Positions 1 through 6,986 of a stretch of DNA of 13,392 bases are shown piece after piece. The notes under the pieces were generated by a model that saw only the letters and a program-made list of their open reading frames with translations, was not told where the DNA came from and made no database searches. A program made the position numbers and the translations under genes. The stretch's first letter is position 1. Each line of letters opens with the position of its first letter. The stretch is from Proteobacteria bacterium UBA7420 (lineage in GTDB: Bacteria > Pseudomonadota > Gammaproteobacteria > Magnimaribacterales > D2472): assembly GCA_002469975.1 (NCBI GenBank), contig DKMG01000064.1:1-13392 (forward strand), in the 5' to 3' direction.

Positions 1-275
1 CCTTCGAGAGACAATGTTATTTTTGGATTCTTTTTCATTAACCCAACCACTCCTTTCAGAGCCTGAATAGATTTACTGGTCAAGGTGTATTGATCATATT
101 CAAAATAGACAACAGCATTGGCCAAAACCGCTTGTGTTGCTGTAGATTTTTGAGAAATAGTTACGCCAGCAACCTCTTGATTTGAGACAGACTCTTCTGT
201 TACTTGCAAGGAACTGCATGCGGTAAAAATCATTAGAGCAATTAGCGCAAAAAATGTGTTGGTAGGTTTGTTCAT
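1..275 (-). CDS. pal: Pal, peptidoglycan-associated lipoprotein (N-terminal part, cut by window edge)
   Basis: Outer-membrane lipoprotein of the Tol-Pal system, which binds peptidoglycan and TolB. I translated it by hand from the ATG at 275. The first 20 residues form a lipoprotein signal peptide ending IFTAC, with Cys20 the expected lipidated residue. A polar linker of about 30 residues follows, and then the start of an OmpA-like domain (VVYFEYDQYTLT, residues 55-66). The frame runs off the window in KITLSLE, just where the family's peptidoglycan-binding EGHTD segment should begin. It lies 21 bp downstream of tolB, the usual tolB-pal order, so it is very probably the next gene of the same operon. 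About 91 residues are visible, roughly half of a typical Pal. Confidence 0.93.
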   Translation of the reverse strand, partial: MNKPTNTFFALIALMIFTACSSLQVTEESVSNQEVAGVTISQKSTATQAVLANAVVYFEYDQYTLTSKSIQALKGVVGLMKKNPKITLSLE

Positions 276-296
276 TATTATGTTGTCCAAATAAAT

Positions 297-1580
297 TTAT
301 CGTAAAAAATTTGACCAGGCTGGCTCTCTGACTTCCCCTTCGGAAGCTGGAAGCTTGAAGCTAGCGCCGCTTAAGCTAAATCCTGCAAGCATGCTTTGAT
401 CTCCTTCTGTTATTCCATAGATTACCATATTACCGTTGGGAGCAACACTGGGAGATTCATCCATTTTGGCCTCAGTTAATATCCTAATAAAGTTTTCTTT
501 TTTATATTTCATCGCAATATGGAATAAACCATCGCCAGATCTATGAACAAAAATGATCCCCTCTTCATTTGGCAGGTATGCAGCTTTGGCATTGTAGGAC
601 CCTTCAAATGAAATGCGCCTTGCCTTGGAATTCAGCCTTCTTAAATTCAACTCATAGATTTGGGGTGACCCTGATCTTCCGCTTGTAAATAAGATTTTAT
701 TGCCCTTGGGAGACCAAGATGATTCTGTGTCAATGGCAAATTGATTAGTCATTCTAGTCAAGGTCTTGTCATGCAAACGAAGAATATAAATTTCTGCATT
801 GCCATCTTGATACAGGGTCAAGGAAAGATATTTTCCATCTGGAGACCATGCTGGGGAGCTAATCTGTGTATTTTTAGATAAAACAGATTCTCTTTGGCCG
901 GTAGCAATATCTTGAATATAAACTTTAGCTAAACCGGTTTCAAAAGATACATAGGCAACTTTCTTGCCATCTGGAGACCATGATGGAGAGATAATAGGCT
1001 CCGAACTTGTTAATAAGGTGTTTTCATTAGCTCCATCCGAATCAGCTAACATTAAGCGATAGCTAGCCTCAGGTGTATTAGATTTCACCTCATTAACATA
1101 TAGCAGCTTAGTTGAAGCTATTCCCTTGATTCCAGAGATAGACTCATAAATACCATCGCTGGTGTAATGCGCAAGTTGTCTAGTCTGACCAGGTAACCCA
1201 AAGACTTTGGAATTTCTAATTTTTTTTCTTTTTTGAATGTCATAAATATCATAATTAATATCTACAGAGCTCTTGCTCTGAATAATATTTCCAGCTACAA
1301 GATAATCTATGCCCAATAGGCTCCAGTCTTGATAATTAATTTCTTCATCTGTTTTAATTAAAGGGAGTAAGAGCTTTGAATCTAACAAAGAAAACTCCCC
1401 TGTTCTATCTAAATCATTTTGTATAATTTGATGCAATGGTTTTGACACCTTTGGACTCCCAGCAAATGGAATGATTGCAACTTTGAATGGATTATCTGAT
1501 CCTTTGGTAATTTCTAGGAAAAGCTCACCCATGCAAATCATAGGCAGCGCAAGCAAAGTCAACAAAAGATTTTTTTTCAT
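297..1580 (-). CDS. tolB: TolB, periplasmic beta-propeller of Tol-Pal
   Basis: Periplasmic protein that links TolA in the inner membrane to Pal in the outer membrane during envelope constriction. The 427 residues match the family length (E. coli about 430). An N-terminal signal peptide ends near residue 19 (ICMG), leaving a mature N-terminus starting around ELFLEI, the segment that contacts TolA in studied homologues. The N-terminal domain contains LGIDYLVAGNI. The C-terminal six-bladed propeller shows the TolB repeats: SPSWSPDGKKVAYVSFETG, SPAWSPDGKYLSL, SSWSPKGNKILFTSGRSG, PSVAPNGNMVIY, and a closing EPAWSNFLR. Its ATG overlaps the tolA stop by 4 bp (ATGA), so the two are probably translationally coupled. 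Nothing unusual was seen. Confidence 0.97.
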   Translation of the reverse strand: MKKNLLLTLLALPMICMGELFLEITKGSDNPFKVAIIPFAGSPKVSKPLHQIIQNDLDRTGEFSLLDSKLLLPLIKTDEEINYQDWSLLGIDYLVAGNIIQSKSSVDINYDIYDIQKRKKIRNSKVFGLPGQTRQLAHYTSDGIYESISGIKGIASTKLLYVNEVKSNTPEASYRLMLADSDGANENTLLTSSEPIISPSWSPDGKKVAYVSFETGLAKVYIQDIATGQRESVLSKNTQISSPAWSPDGKYLSLTLYQDGNAEIYILRLHDKTLTRMTNQFAIDTESSWSPKGNKILFTSGRSGSPQIYELNLRRLNSKARRISFEGSYNAKAAYLPNEEGIIFVHRSGDGLFHIAMKYKKENFIRILTEAKMDESPSVAPNGNMVIYGITEGDQSMLAGFSLSGASFKLPASEGEVREPAWSNFLR

Positions 1581-2212
1581 GATGGGTTAAAGCTAACAGC
1601 TATTTTTTGAAACTCTTTCTCATATAAATTATATGGAATATTTTTAAAAAAATTTAATGTTTCGACCCTTCTCACTGCTTGCAAGGCAGAGTTATCAAAT
1701 CTAATATTTCCACTGCTTTGCAGAAGATCAACTTTTAAAATTCTACCCGTAGGCTGAATATGGAGTCTTAGGTTGGCAATCAAATTATCTGGAATATTTC
1801 TTGGCTTCATCCATGCATTTTCTATGGTCTCAATTATTTTTTGCGCAAAAATATTTATTTGTTTTTGCTCTGCTGAAAGAAGAATATTTTTCTCTTGCTC
1901 CAGCAAGGTATCAACGCTTGAATAAAGAGGAGAATCTTTTATCTTGGGGGGCATTAATTCATTAATTTTAATAGAGTTGGCAGAAATTTGGTTTTGAGGT
2001 GCCATGATTTTTAATGATTCTTGCTCTCTTAAGACTGGTTTCTCAGGCCTCTTAATTTGATCTTCAAACTTTAGCTGAACTTGCAGGGGTTGAGAAATTA
2101 ATAGTGTTTGAGGTGTGTTTCGATCAAAGGTCCCATAAAGGTAAAGAAAAAGAATGGCATGAATGCAAAAGGAAACAAAAGCGGCGTGAAGATATCTTAA
2201 ATTAACTGTCAT
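1577..2212 (-). CDS. tolA: TolA-like protein with a very short linker and TonB-type C-terminal domain
   Basis: Inner-membrane protein that carries proton-motive-force energy from TolQR to TolB-Pal. I chose the ATG at 2212 (211 aa, overlapping tolR by 11 bp) over an in-frame TTG at 2242, because it places the membrane helix near the N-terminus. The helix (about residues 10-28) keeps the family's Ser-x3-His motif (Ser14, His18), which faces TolQ. Residues about 117-211 look like TolA domain III / TonB C-terminal fold (IIETIENAW, LRLHIQPTGRILKVDLLQSS, FDNSALQAV). The middle region is only about 85 residues. It is Pro/Gln/Lys-containing and not the long Ala/Lys-rich helix of E. coli TolA (421 aa). 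A TonB paralogue is the alternative, but position between tolR and tolB and the Ser/His motif favour TolA. Confidence 0.88.
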   Translation of the reverse strand: MTVNLRYLHAAFVSFCIHAILFLYLYGTFDRNTPQTLLISQPLQVQLKFEDQIKRPEKPVLREQESLKIMAPQNQISANSIKINELMPPKIKDSPLYSSVDTLLEQEKNILLSAEQKQINIFAQKIIETIENAWMKPRNIPDNLIANLRLHIQPTGRILKVDLLQSSGNIRFDNSALQAVRRVETLNFFKNIPYNLYEKEFQKIAVSFNPS

Positions 2213-2624
2213 AACCTGAGGTAACAATGCCAATTTTTTCAATGCCTAAACTTTGAATGCTGGCCATGCCTTTAGCTACGAAATCAAAAGGCACCTTGGC
2301 GTCACTCTTAAAAACAATCTCAATATCAGGATTGGCTTCATAAATAATTTTGGCTTTATTTTTTAACTCTGTCAGGGAAATTGGTAATTGCTCTTCGCCT
2401 AGATTAAGAAAATAGTCTCCTTGACTGTCAATAGAGATAACAAGCGGTTCGCTTGAAATAGACATCTTGGTGGTATCTGTTTTGGGCAAATTAACTTCAA
2501 TGCCTTGGATTAATAAGGGTGACAAAACCATAAAAATGATTAACAAGACCAGCATTACATCAATGTACGGAACTACATTAATTTCTGAGTTAAGTTTTTT
2601 TCTTTTGCCAATACGATAAATCAA
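2202..2624 (-). CDS. tolR: TolR, ExbD/TolR-family proton-channel subunit
   Basis: Inner-membrane partner of TolQ. It has one N-terminal transmembrane helix (about residues 20-42) and a periplasmic domain. The helix carries the essential proton-relay aspartate (Asp22 in NVVPYIDVMLVLLIIFM, equivalent to E. coli Asp23). The conserved N-SEINVVPYID approach is intact, and 140 aa is normal length. The start is a TTG at 2624 whose last bases overlap the tolQ stop (TTGA, 4 bp). AAAGAGAGAA just upstream can serve as a Shine-Dalgarno. No ATG occurs before the membrane helix, so a non-ATG start is needed. Confidence 0.96.
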   Translation of the reverse strand: MIYRIGKRKKLNSEINVVPYIDVMLVLLIIFMVLSPLLIQGIEVNLPKTDTTKMSISSEPLVISIDSQGDYFLNLGEEQLPISLTELKNKAKIIYEANPDIEIVFKSDAKVPFDFVAKGMASIQSLGIEKIGIVTSGYDS

Positions 2625-3301
2625 TTTCTCTCTTTGACTGTTTGCCTGTAAAGAATGCTGGCTAACTCCTCTCCAAATATAGAAGATTGCTGTAATTGAG
2701 AGTCAGAATCTGAAGCAAAACGGTTGTAGGCTACAACTGCTGGGATCGCTGCAAATAAGCCTAAGGCTGTTGCAACCAAAGCCTCTGAAATACCAGGCGC
2801 AACTGCATTGATCGTTGCTTGAGTTGCATCAGAAAGGCCTTGAAATGAATTAATGATTCCCCAGACAGTTCCAAATAAGCCGACATAAGGGCTAACTGAT
2901 CCTACGTTCGCTAAAAAGGGTAAATGCGTCATCAGAGCCTCCTCCTCCCTCGCAAGAGACACTCTTATAGACCGATTCACACTCTCTAAATCTTCAGTTG
3001 TAATGTTTTGCCCATCAGCCAATCTTAGAAATTCACTGAACCCATGCTTAAAAACATTTTTAGATCCTGTTAATTGGTCGCGTGGAATATCTTGGATGCT
3101 CTCATATAGCTCGTTTAAATCTTTACCGGACCAAAACTCATCTTCAAAAGACCTGTTAGCGGATTTAATTTTATTTAAATTAAAGTATCTCTCAAAAATT
3201 ACAATCCAAGAAAGTACCGATATGACCAACAGGACAACCATAACCAGCTGAACAATTAAACTGGCTTGTAAAAACAAATCGATAATTGAAAAATTTTCCA
3301 T
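2621..3301 (-). CDS. tolQ: TolQ, ExbB/MotA-family proton-channel subunit
   Basis: Inner-membrane stator that forms the proton channel with TolR and drives TolA. The 226 aa have three membrane segments at about 13-36, 130-152 and 172-194, with the large cytoplasmic loop between the first two. This is the standard TolQ layout (E. coli 230 aa). The channel-lining threonines are present at residues 145 (GLFGTVWGI) and 178 (ALVATALGL), the same numbers as in E. coli. The ATG at 3301 begins 5 bp after the ybgC stop. The gene sits in the conserved order ybgC-tolQ-tolR-tolA-tolB-pal. Confidence 0.97.
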   Translation of the reverse strand: MENFSIIDLFLQASLIVQLVMVVLLVISVLSWIVIFERYFNLNKIKSANRSFEDEFWSGKDLNELYESIQDIPRDQLTGSKNVFKHGFSEFLRLADGQNITTEDLESVNRSIRVSLAREEEALMTHLPFLANVGSVSPYVGLFGTVWGIINSFQGLSDATQATINAVAPGISEALVATALGLFAAIPAVVAYNRFASDSDSQLQQSSIFGEELASILYRQTVKERN

Positions 3302-3306
3302 GCTGT

Positions 3307-3717
3307 TTACCCAAATAGTGCTAATAAATTCTTAGGGAAAGCTTTTGGCTTGGCTTTAATGCCATCAAAATAGCAAACTTCCACAACCCCTTTAATAATG
3401 AGTGTATCATTTTTTGTATTGCGAGCTGAATGAAGAAAGTGCATGCGAGCCTTGCTAGTAAGGATGGCTGTTGAGCTAACTATTAAGGTGTCATCTAATA
3501 ATGCTGGGTAGTAAAACTCTAAATCTAGTTTTTTTACAATAAAGGATTCATTGGCCTGCAAAGCTTTGGTTTGAGAAATCTCATGCTCTTTTAAAAACTC
3601 TGATCTAGCTCTTTCAAAATATTTTAAATAATTTGCATGGTAGACCACGCCTTGAAAATCAGTATCTTCAACATATACCGGACAACGCAGATCCTTACAC
3701 TTGAGTTGAGGCTTCAT
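3307..3717 (-). CDS. ybgC: YbgC, hotdog-fold acyl-CoA/acyl-ACP thioesterase
   Basis: Small cytoplasmic thioesterase, the usual first gene of the Tol-Pal cluster. The family hydrolyses acyl-CoA thioesters and is thought to act in phospholipid metabolism. The signature VYVEDTDFQGVVYHANYLKYFERARSE (residues 14-40) is clear, with Asp20 aligning to catalytic Asp18 of E. coli YbgC. I prefer the ATG at 3717 (136 aa). An in-frame TTG at 3726 would add three residues. The start lies inside the upstream nuclease gene (23 bp overlap), so translation is probably coupled to it. Confidence 0.95.
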   Translation of the reverse strand: MKPQLKCKDLRCPVYVEDTDFQGVVYHANYLKYFERARSEFLKEHEISQTKALQANESFIVKKLDLEFYYPALLDDTLIVSSTAILTSKARMHFLHSARNTKNDTLIIKGVVEVCYFDGIKAKPKAFPKNLLALFG

Positions 3718-4117
3718 GTTGCTCAATATCTACCTGAAAGAGGTAACGAAGAATTTCAACAAAATCTTCCCACATCAAATCAATGGTCATGGGTGAAAAG
3801 TCTAACTCTGGAACAAGTGAGCCAGCTAAAATTCTTACCTTGATAGGTCTACGATTAAATTTATATACCAAGGCTGGAAATTCACCAGTTTGAGTTGCAG
3901 CTAAAACCTGCTCCCACCATTCAGCTGAAGGCTCAGCACCATCTCCATATCTTTTGCATTCAATGCACCAGCGACCTAATTTTAAATCAGGCAATTCTTT
4001 GGTTCGAGTTTGCTCTAAAATTCTTTTAACGGGTTGCGTCAAACCAAGCTCCTGAACTAATAGATTGCCTATTTCTCTTTCAAAATTAGCGCCTTTAGTT
4101 CTCGAATTAATGGCCAT
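3695..4117 (-). CDS. Small PD-(D/E)XK nuclease, Hjc/phage Holliday-junction-resolvase type
   Basis: A 140-aa protein with the PD-(D/E)XK nuclease pattern: an N-terminal helix SRTKGANFEREIGNLL with Glu13/Glu15, then LPD (Asp44) and IECK (Glu53-x-Lys55). The KG-x3-ERE helix followed by PD and ExK is the arrangement of archaeal Hjc-type Holliday junction resolvases. Residues after 60 (AEWWEQVLAATQTGEFPALVYKF) resemble a segment I know from phage-encoded putative endonucleases. I saw no separate DNA-binding domain. GAGG upstream of the ATG at 4117 is a good ribosome binding site. It starts 2 bp after yebC and overlaps ybgC, so it is an integrated operon member. In most gammaproteobacteria ruvC-ruvA-ruvB occupy this spot. 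The nuclease fold is secure; junction-resolving activity is inferred. Confidence 0.82.
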   Translation of the reverse strand: MAINSRTKGANFEREIGNLLVQELGLTQPVKRILEQTRTKELPDLKLGRWCIECKRYGDGAEPSAEWWEQVLAATQTGEFPALVYKFNRRPIKVRILAGSLVPELDFSPMTIDLMWEDFVEILRYLFQVDIEQHEASTQV

Positions 4118-4119
4118 AA

Positions 4120-4857
4120 TTAAGCCTCTTCAATAAAGTCATCAGGAAATTCAGCGTTGGTATGGACTTCTTGAACATCATCAAGGTCATCCATAAAATT
4201 CATAATCTTTAAAACCTTCTCAGATGTTTCTTGGTCTAGGTGAACCAAGGTTTCTGCTCTCATTGTAATTTCAGCATCTAAAGTCTCAATCTCTCGTGAA
4301 TGCAACACTTCAACTACTGAAGATAAATTGGCAGAGTTGGTAATGACTTCAAAATACTCATCAAACACAATAAAGTCATCCGCCCCAGCCTCTAAAGCAA
4401 TCTCCATGATTAAGTCTTCTTCATGGGAAGATGCGACATGAATAATACCAAGTTTATTAAACAAGTATGCGACCGAGCCATCTGTTCCCATATTACCGCC
4501 AAACTTTGAAAAAGCATGTCGAACATCTGCAACAGTTCTATTCCGGTTATCCGTCATAGTTTCAACTAAAATAGCTACCCCGTTCGGTCCGTAACCCTCG
4601 AATGTTAGCTCTTCGATGACACCCATTTCGCCAGTACCAGAGCCCTTTTGAATGGCTCGTTTTATTGTATCTTTAGGCATATTGGATGCATTGGCTTTGT
4701 CTAAAGCCAGCCTTAGTCTTGGGTTATCATCTGGATCAGGTCCACCCTTTGCTGCAACTGTTATCTCTCTAATAACTTTAGTCCAAATCTTGCCTCTTGA
4801 GGCATCTTGCCTAGCTTTTCTATGTTTTATATTCGCCCATTTAGAATGACCTGCCAT
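4120..4857 (-). CDS. yebC: YebC/PmpR-family transcription or translation factor (TACO1 family)
   Basis: Cytoplasmic protein of the widely conserved YebC/TACO1 family. Members have been described as DNA-binding regulators (PmpR in Pseudomonas) and as factors aiding translation of proline-rich stretches. The family N-terminus MAGHSKWANIKHRKARQDA is intact, followed by FTKVIREITVAAK-like and NPRLRLALDKA segments. The 245 aa are full length (typically about 240-250). CAGGA upstream of the ATG provides a ribosome binding site. It lies 3 bp downstream of aspS and 2 bp upstream of the nuclease gene, keeping the usual aspS-yebC order. Confidence 0.97.
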   Translation of the reverse strand: MAGHSKWANIKHRKARQDASRGKIWTKVIREITVAAKGGPDPDDNPRLRLALDKANASNMPKDTIKRAIQKGSGTGEMGVIEELTFEGYGPNGVAILVETMTDNRNRTVADVRHAFSKFGGNMGTDGSVAYLFNKLGIIHVASSHEEDLIMEIALEAGADDFIVFDEYFEVITNSANLSSVVEVLHSREIETLDAEITMRAETLVHLDQETSEKVLKIMNFMDDLDDVQEVHTNAEFPDDFIEEA

Positions 4858-4860
4858 GAT

Positions 4861-6624
4861 TTATTCCTGCTCTACAGTTGATTGAATATAAAGCTCCTCT
4901 AATTGCTCTAGTGAAACTTCTCCTGGCGCATCGGTCAGCAGACACGAAGCACTTTGGGTCTTGGGAAAGGCTATCACATCTCTAATATTGGTAGTACCAG
5001 AAAGCAGCATCACTATTCTATCGAGCCCAAAAGCAATCCCGCCATGAGGTGGGCAACCTGAAGATAATGCTGACAGCAGAAATCCGAACTTCTCTTCAGC
5101 TTCTTGAGAGGCAATACCTAAAATACTAAATATTTCACTCTGCATAATGGGATCAAAGACCCTAAGAGACCCACCTCCCAGCTCATATCCATTTAAAACG
5201 AAATCATAGGCACAAGCCAAAGCTTCATCAGGATTCGCCTGGAGCTCTTTAGGTGAAACTGCTGGAAGAGTAAAGGGATGATGTATAGAAGTGAGCTGGT
5301 TGTCTTTAGTTCTTTCAAACATTGGGAAATCTACAATCCAGCATGGCGCCCATTCACATGTCAGCAACTCTAACTCTTCACCCAGTTTTTTAATCAATGA
5401 GCTCATAGAAAGATTGACTACATTTGCGTTACCAGCTCCAAAAAAAATAATGTCACCATTTTCTACACTCAGACTAGCGGTGATAGCATCAACAGTGTCT
5501 TGCTGAAGAAACTTTAAAATTGGTGATTGAAGACCATTCTCCTCCCCAAGAGCAACAATTTTTATGTAAGCAAGGCCCTTGGCACCTAATTTCCCAACAA
5601 AATCAGTATATGAATCAATATTTTTTCGCGTCAAACCTTCAGCCTTAGGAACTCTCAACGCTACCACTCGTGAGCTTGGATCATTTGCTGGACCAGAAAA
5701 GACTTTAAATTCCTCATTCTTAACAAGCTCTGAAATATCCTGTAGTTCGAGGGGAATTCTTAAGTCTGGTTTATCACATCCATATTTTTCAATAGCATCC
5801 TTATATTTAATGCGAGGGACTGCTCTGCTCTCATAATTAGTAAATTCTAATAATAGAGTGGTAATCATCTCTTCGCCCAGAGCCATAATATCTTCAGTGG
5901 TTACGAACGATGCCTCAATATCTACCTGGGTAAATTCAGGCTGCCTATCAGCACGAAGGTCTTCATCTCTAAAACATCTTGCAATTTGATAGTACTTATC
6001 CAAGCCACCAACCATTAATAATTGCTTAAAGAGCTGGGGTGATTGTGGTAAAGCAAAAAATTCGCCTGGGTGAGCTCTGCTAGGCACAAGATAGTCACGC
6101 GCTCCCTCGGGGGTTGCTCTGGTTAAAATAGGAGTTTCAACCTCATGGAAACTATGGCCTTCCAAGACAGATCTAATTTTTGATGTAATTTTGGATCTTT
6201 TCAACAATCTATCACTGACCTCAGGTCGCCTGAGATCCAGAAATCTATTTTTTAGCCTAATGTCTTCATTGACCTCTTGATAGTCATCCAGTGGGAATTT
6301 TGGGGTCACTGCCTTGCTGAAGATTATGAGATCTTGAGCCTCAATTTCTATTTCTCCTGTTGCCATTTTTGGATTAATAGCACCTTCTATCCTCTTTCTA
6401 ACAAGACCCTTAATATTAATAACAAACTCACTTCTACAAGAATCTGCTAGGTCAAAAATATTTTGATGGTCTGGGTTAAATACTACCTGCACAATGCCGT
6501 GAAGATCTCTTATATCTAAGAAAATAACACCGCCATGATCTCTTCTTTTGTGAACCCAGCCTGATACCTCGATGTCCTTTCCGATATCTAGACTAGTAAT
6601 ATCTCCGCAATAATGTGAACGCAT
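4861..6624 (-). CDS. aspS: Aspartyl-tRNA synthetase, probably non-discriminating (Asp/Asn)
   Basis: Class II synthetase that charges tRNA with aspartate. Full length at 587 aa. The N-terminal anticodon-binding OB fold (about 1-105) is followed by the catalytic core: QSPQLFKQLLM (195-205), motif 2 FRDEDLRADRQPEFTQ (218-233), the bacterial insertion GAD domain, ELGGGSLR and motif 3 GIAFGLDRIVMLL near the C-terminus. Residue 30 is His in RRDHGG and residue 81 is Gly. Both match the Pseudomonas aeruginosa non-discriminating enzyme rather than E. coli (Leu30), which suggests it also charges tRNA-Asn for GatCAB. AAGAGAG upstream of the ATG is a fair ribosome binding site. It starts 22 bp after fmdB. 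Confidence 0.98.
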   Translation of the reverse strand: MRSHYCGDITSLDIGKDIEVSGWVHKRRDHGGVIFLDIRDLHGIVQVVFNPDHQNIFDLADSCRSEFVINIKGLVRKRIEGAINPKMATGEIEIEAQDLIIFSKAVTPKFPLDDYQEVNEDIRLKNRFLDLRRPEVSDRLLKRSKITSKIRSVLEGHSFHEVETPILTRATPEGARDYLVPSRAHPGEFFALPQSPQLFKQLLMVGGLDKYYQIARCFRDEDLRADRQPEFTQVDIEASFVTTEDIMALGEEMITTLLLEFTNYESRAVPRIKYKDAIEKYGCDKPDLRIPLELQDISELVKNEEFKVFSGPANDPSSRVVALRVPKAEGLTRKNIDSYTDFVGKLGAKGLAYIKIVALGEENGLQSPILKFLQQDTVDAITASLSVENGDIIFFGAGNANVVNLSMSSLIKKLGEELELLTCEWAPCWIVDFPMFERTKDNQLTSIHHPFTLPAVSPKELQANPDEALACAYDFVLNGYELGGGSLRVFDPIMQSEIFSILGIASQEAEEKFGFLLSALSSGCPPHGGIAFGLDRIVMLLSGTTNIRDVIAFPKTQSASCLLTDAPGEVSLEQLEELYIQSTVEQE

Positions 6625-6646
6625 TTTTTAACTCTCTTTTTTAAAT

Positions 6647-6931
6647 TTATTTTTTTGTACTTGGGCTATTAGATGTATCAGTGGTTTTTTTTATTTTTTT
6701 AGATTGATTAGACTTGTCTTCTTTAGTATCTACTATATTCTTTTTAGCTCCAGTTTTAAAATCTGTTTCATACCAACCCCCACCCTTAAGTCGAAAAGAA
6801 GGTGCGGAGACTAATTTTTGAATAGATTTTTGACTGCATTCAGGACAGATTTCTGCAGGCTGGTCAGAAAATTTTTGAATTAACTCAAATTGATGCTCGC
6901 AATTTGAGCATTTGTATTCATAAATAGGCAT
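6647..6931 (-). CDS. FmdB-family zinc-ribbon protein
   Basis: A 94-aa protein of the FmdB putative regulatory family, often found next to aspS in Proteobacteria. The N-terminal zinc ribbon has two CxxC knuckles (Cys8/Cys11 and Cys29/Cys32) in MPIYEYKCSNCEHQFE and ICPECSQ, then the family's conserved APSFRLKGGGWYETDFK (43-59). The last 30 residues are Lys/Ser/Thr-rich and probably disordered, as is common here. The molecular role is not well established. It is probably the first gene of the ten-gene minus-strand operon. No Shine-Dalgarno is visible ahead of the ATG at 6931. Confidence 0.93.
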   Translation of the reverse strand: MPIYEYKCSNCEHQFELIQKFSDQPAEICPECSQKSIQKLVSAPSFRLKGGGWYETDFKTGAKKNIVDTKEDKSNQSKKIKKTTDTSNSPSTKK

Positions 6932-6986
6932 AAGTGTATAAAAAAATATAAAATTATAAACTAAATAAAAAAATCAAATATAAAAA
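6932..6986. promoter_or_regulatory. Divergent promoter region between fmdB/aspS/tol operon and proS
   Basis: A 55-bp, almost pure A+T region between two divergent start codons, so both promoters must lie in it or inside the genes. The best -10 hexamer on the minus strand is TATAAT (6958 down to 6953), about 21 nt before the fmdB ATG. It lacks a good -35 at 17 bp. On the plus strand TATAAA at 6955-6960 is possible for proS. Neither gene has a recognisable Shine-Dalgarno. The promoter assignment rests on position more than on motif quality. Confidence 0.5.

Noticed and set aside
2213..2242. Upstream TTG start extending TolA by 10 residues
   Set aside because: It would lengthen the overlap with tolR to 41 bp and move the membrane helix away from the N-terminus; the ATG at 2212 fits the family better.
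3637..3843. 68-residue plus-strand open frame opposite ybgC and the nuclease
   Set aside because: It is antisense to two supported genes; no domain or promoter.
3695..4117. Nuclease as part of a defence system, restriction-modification unit or prophage remnant
   Set aside because: No methyltransferase, specificity, integrase or other phage gene is nearby; it is flanked directly by housekeeping genes of one operon.
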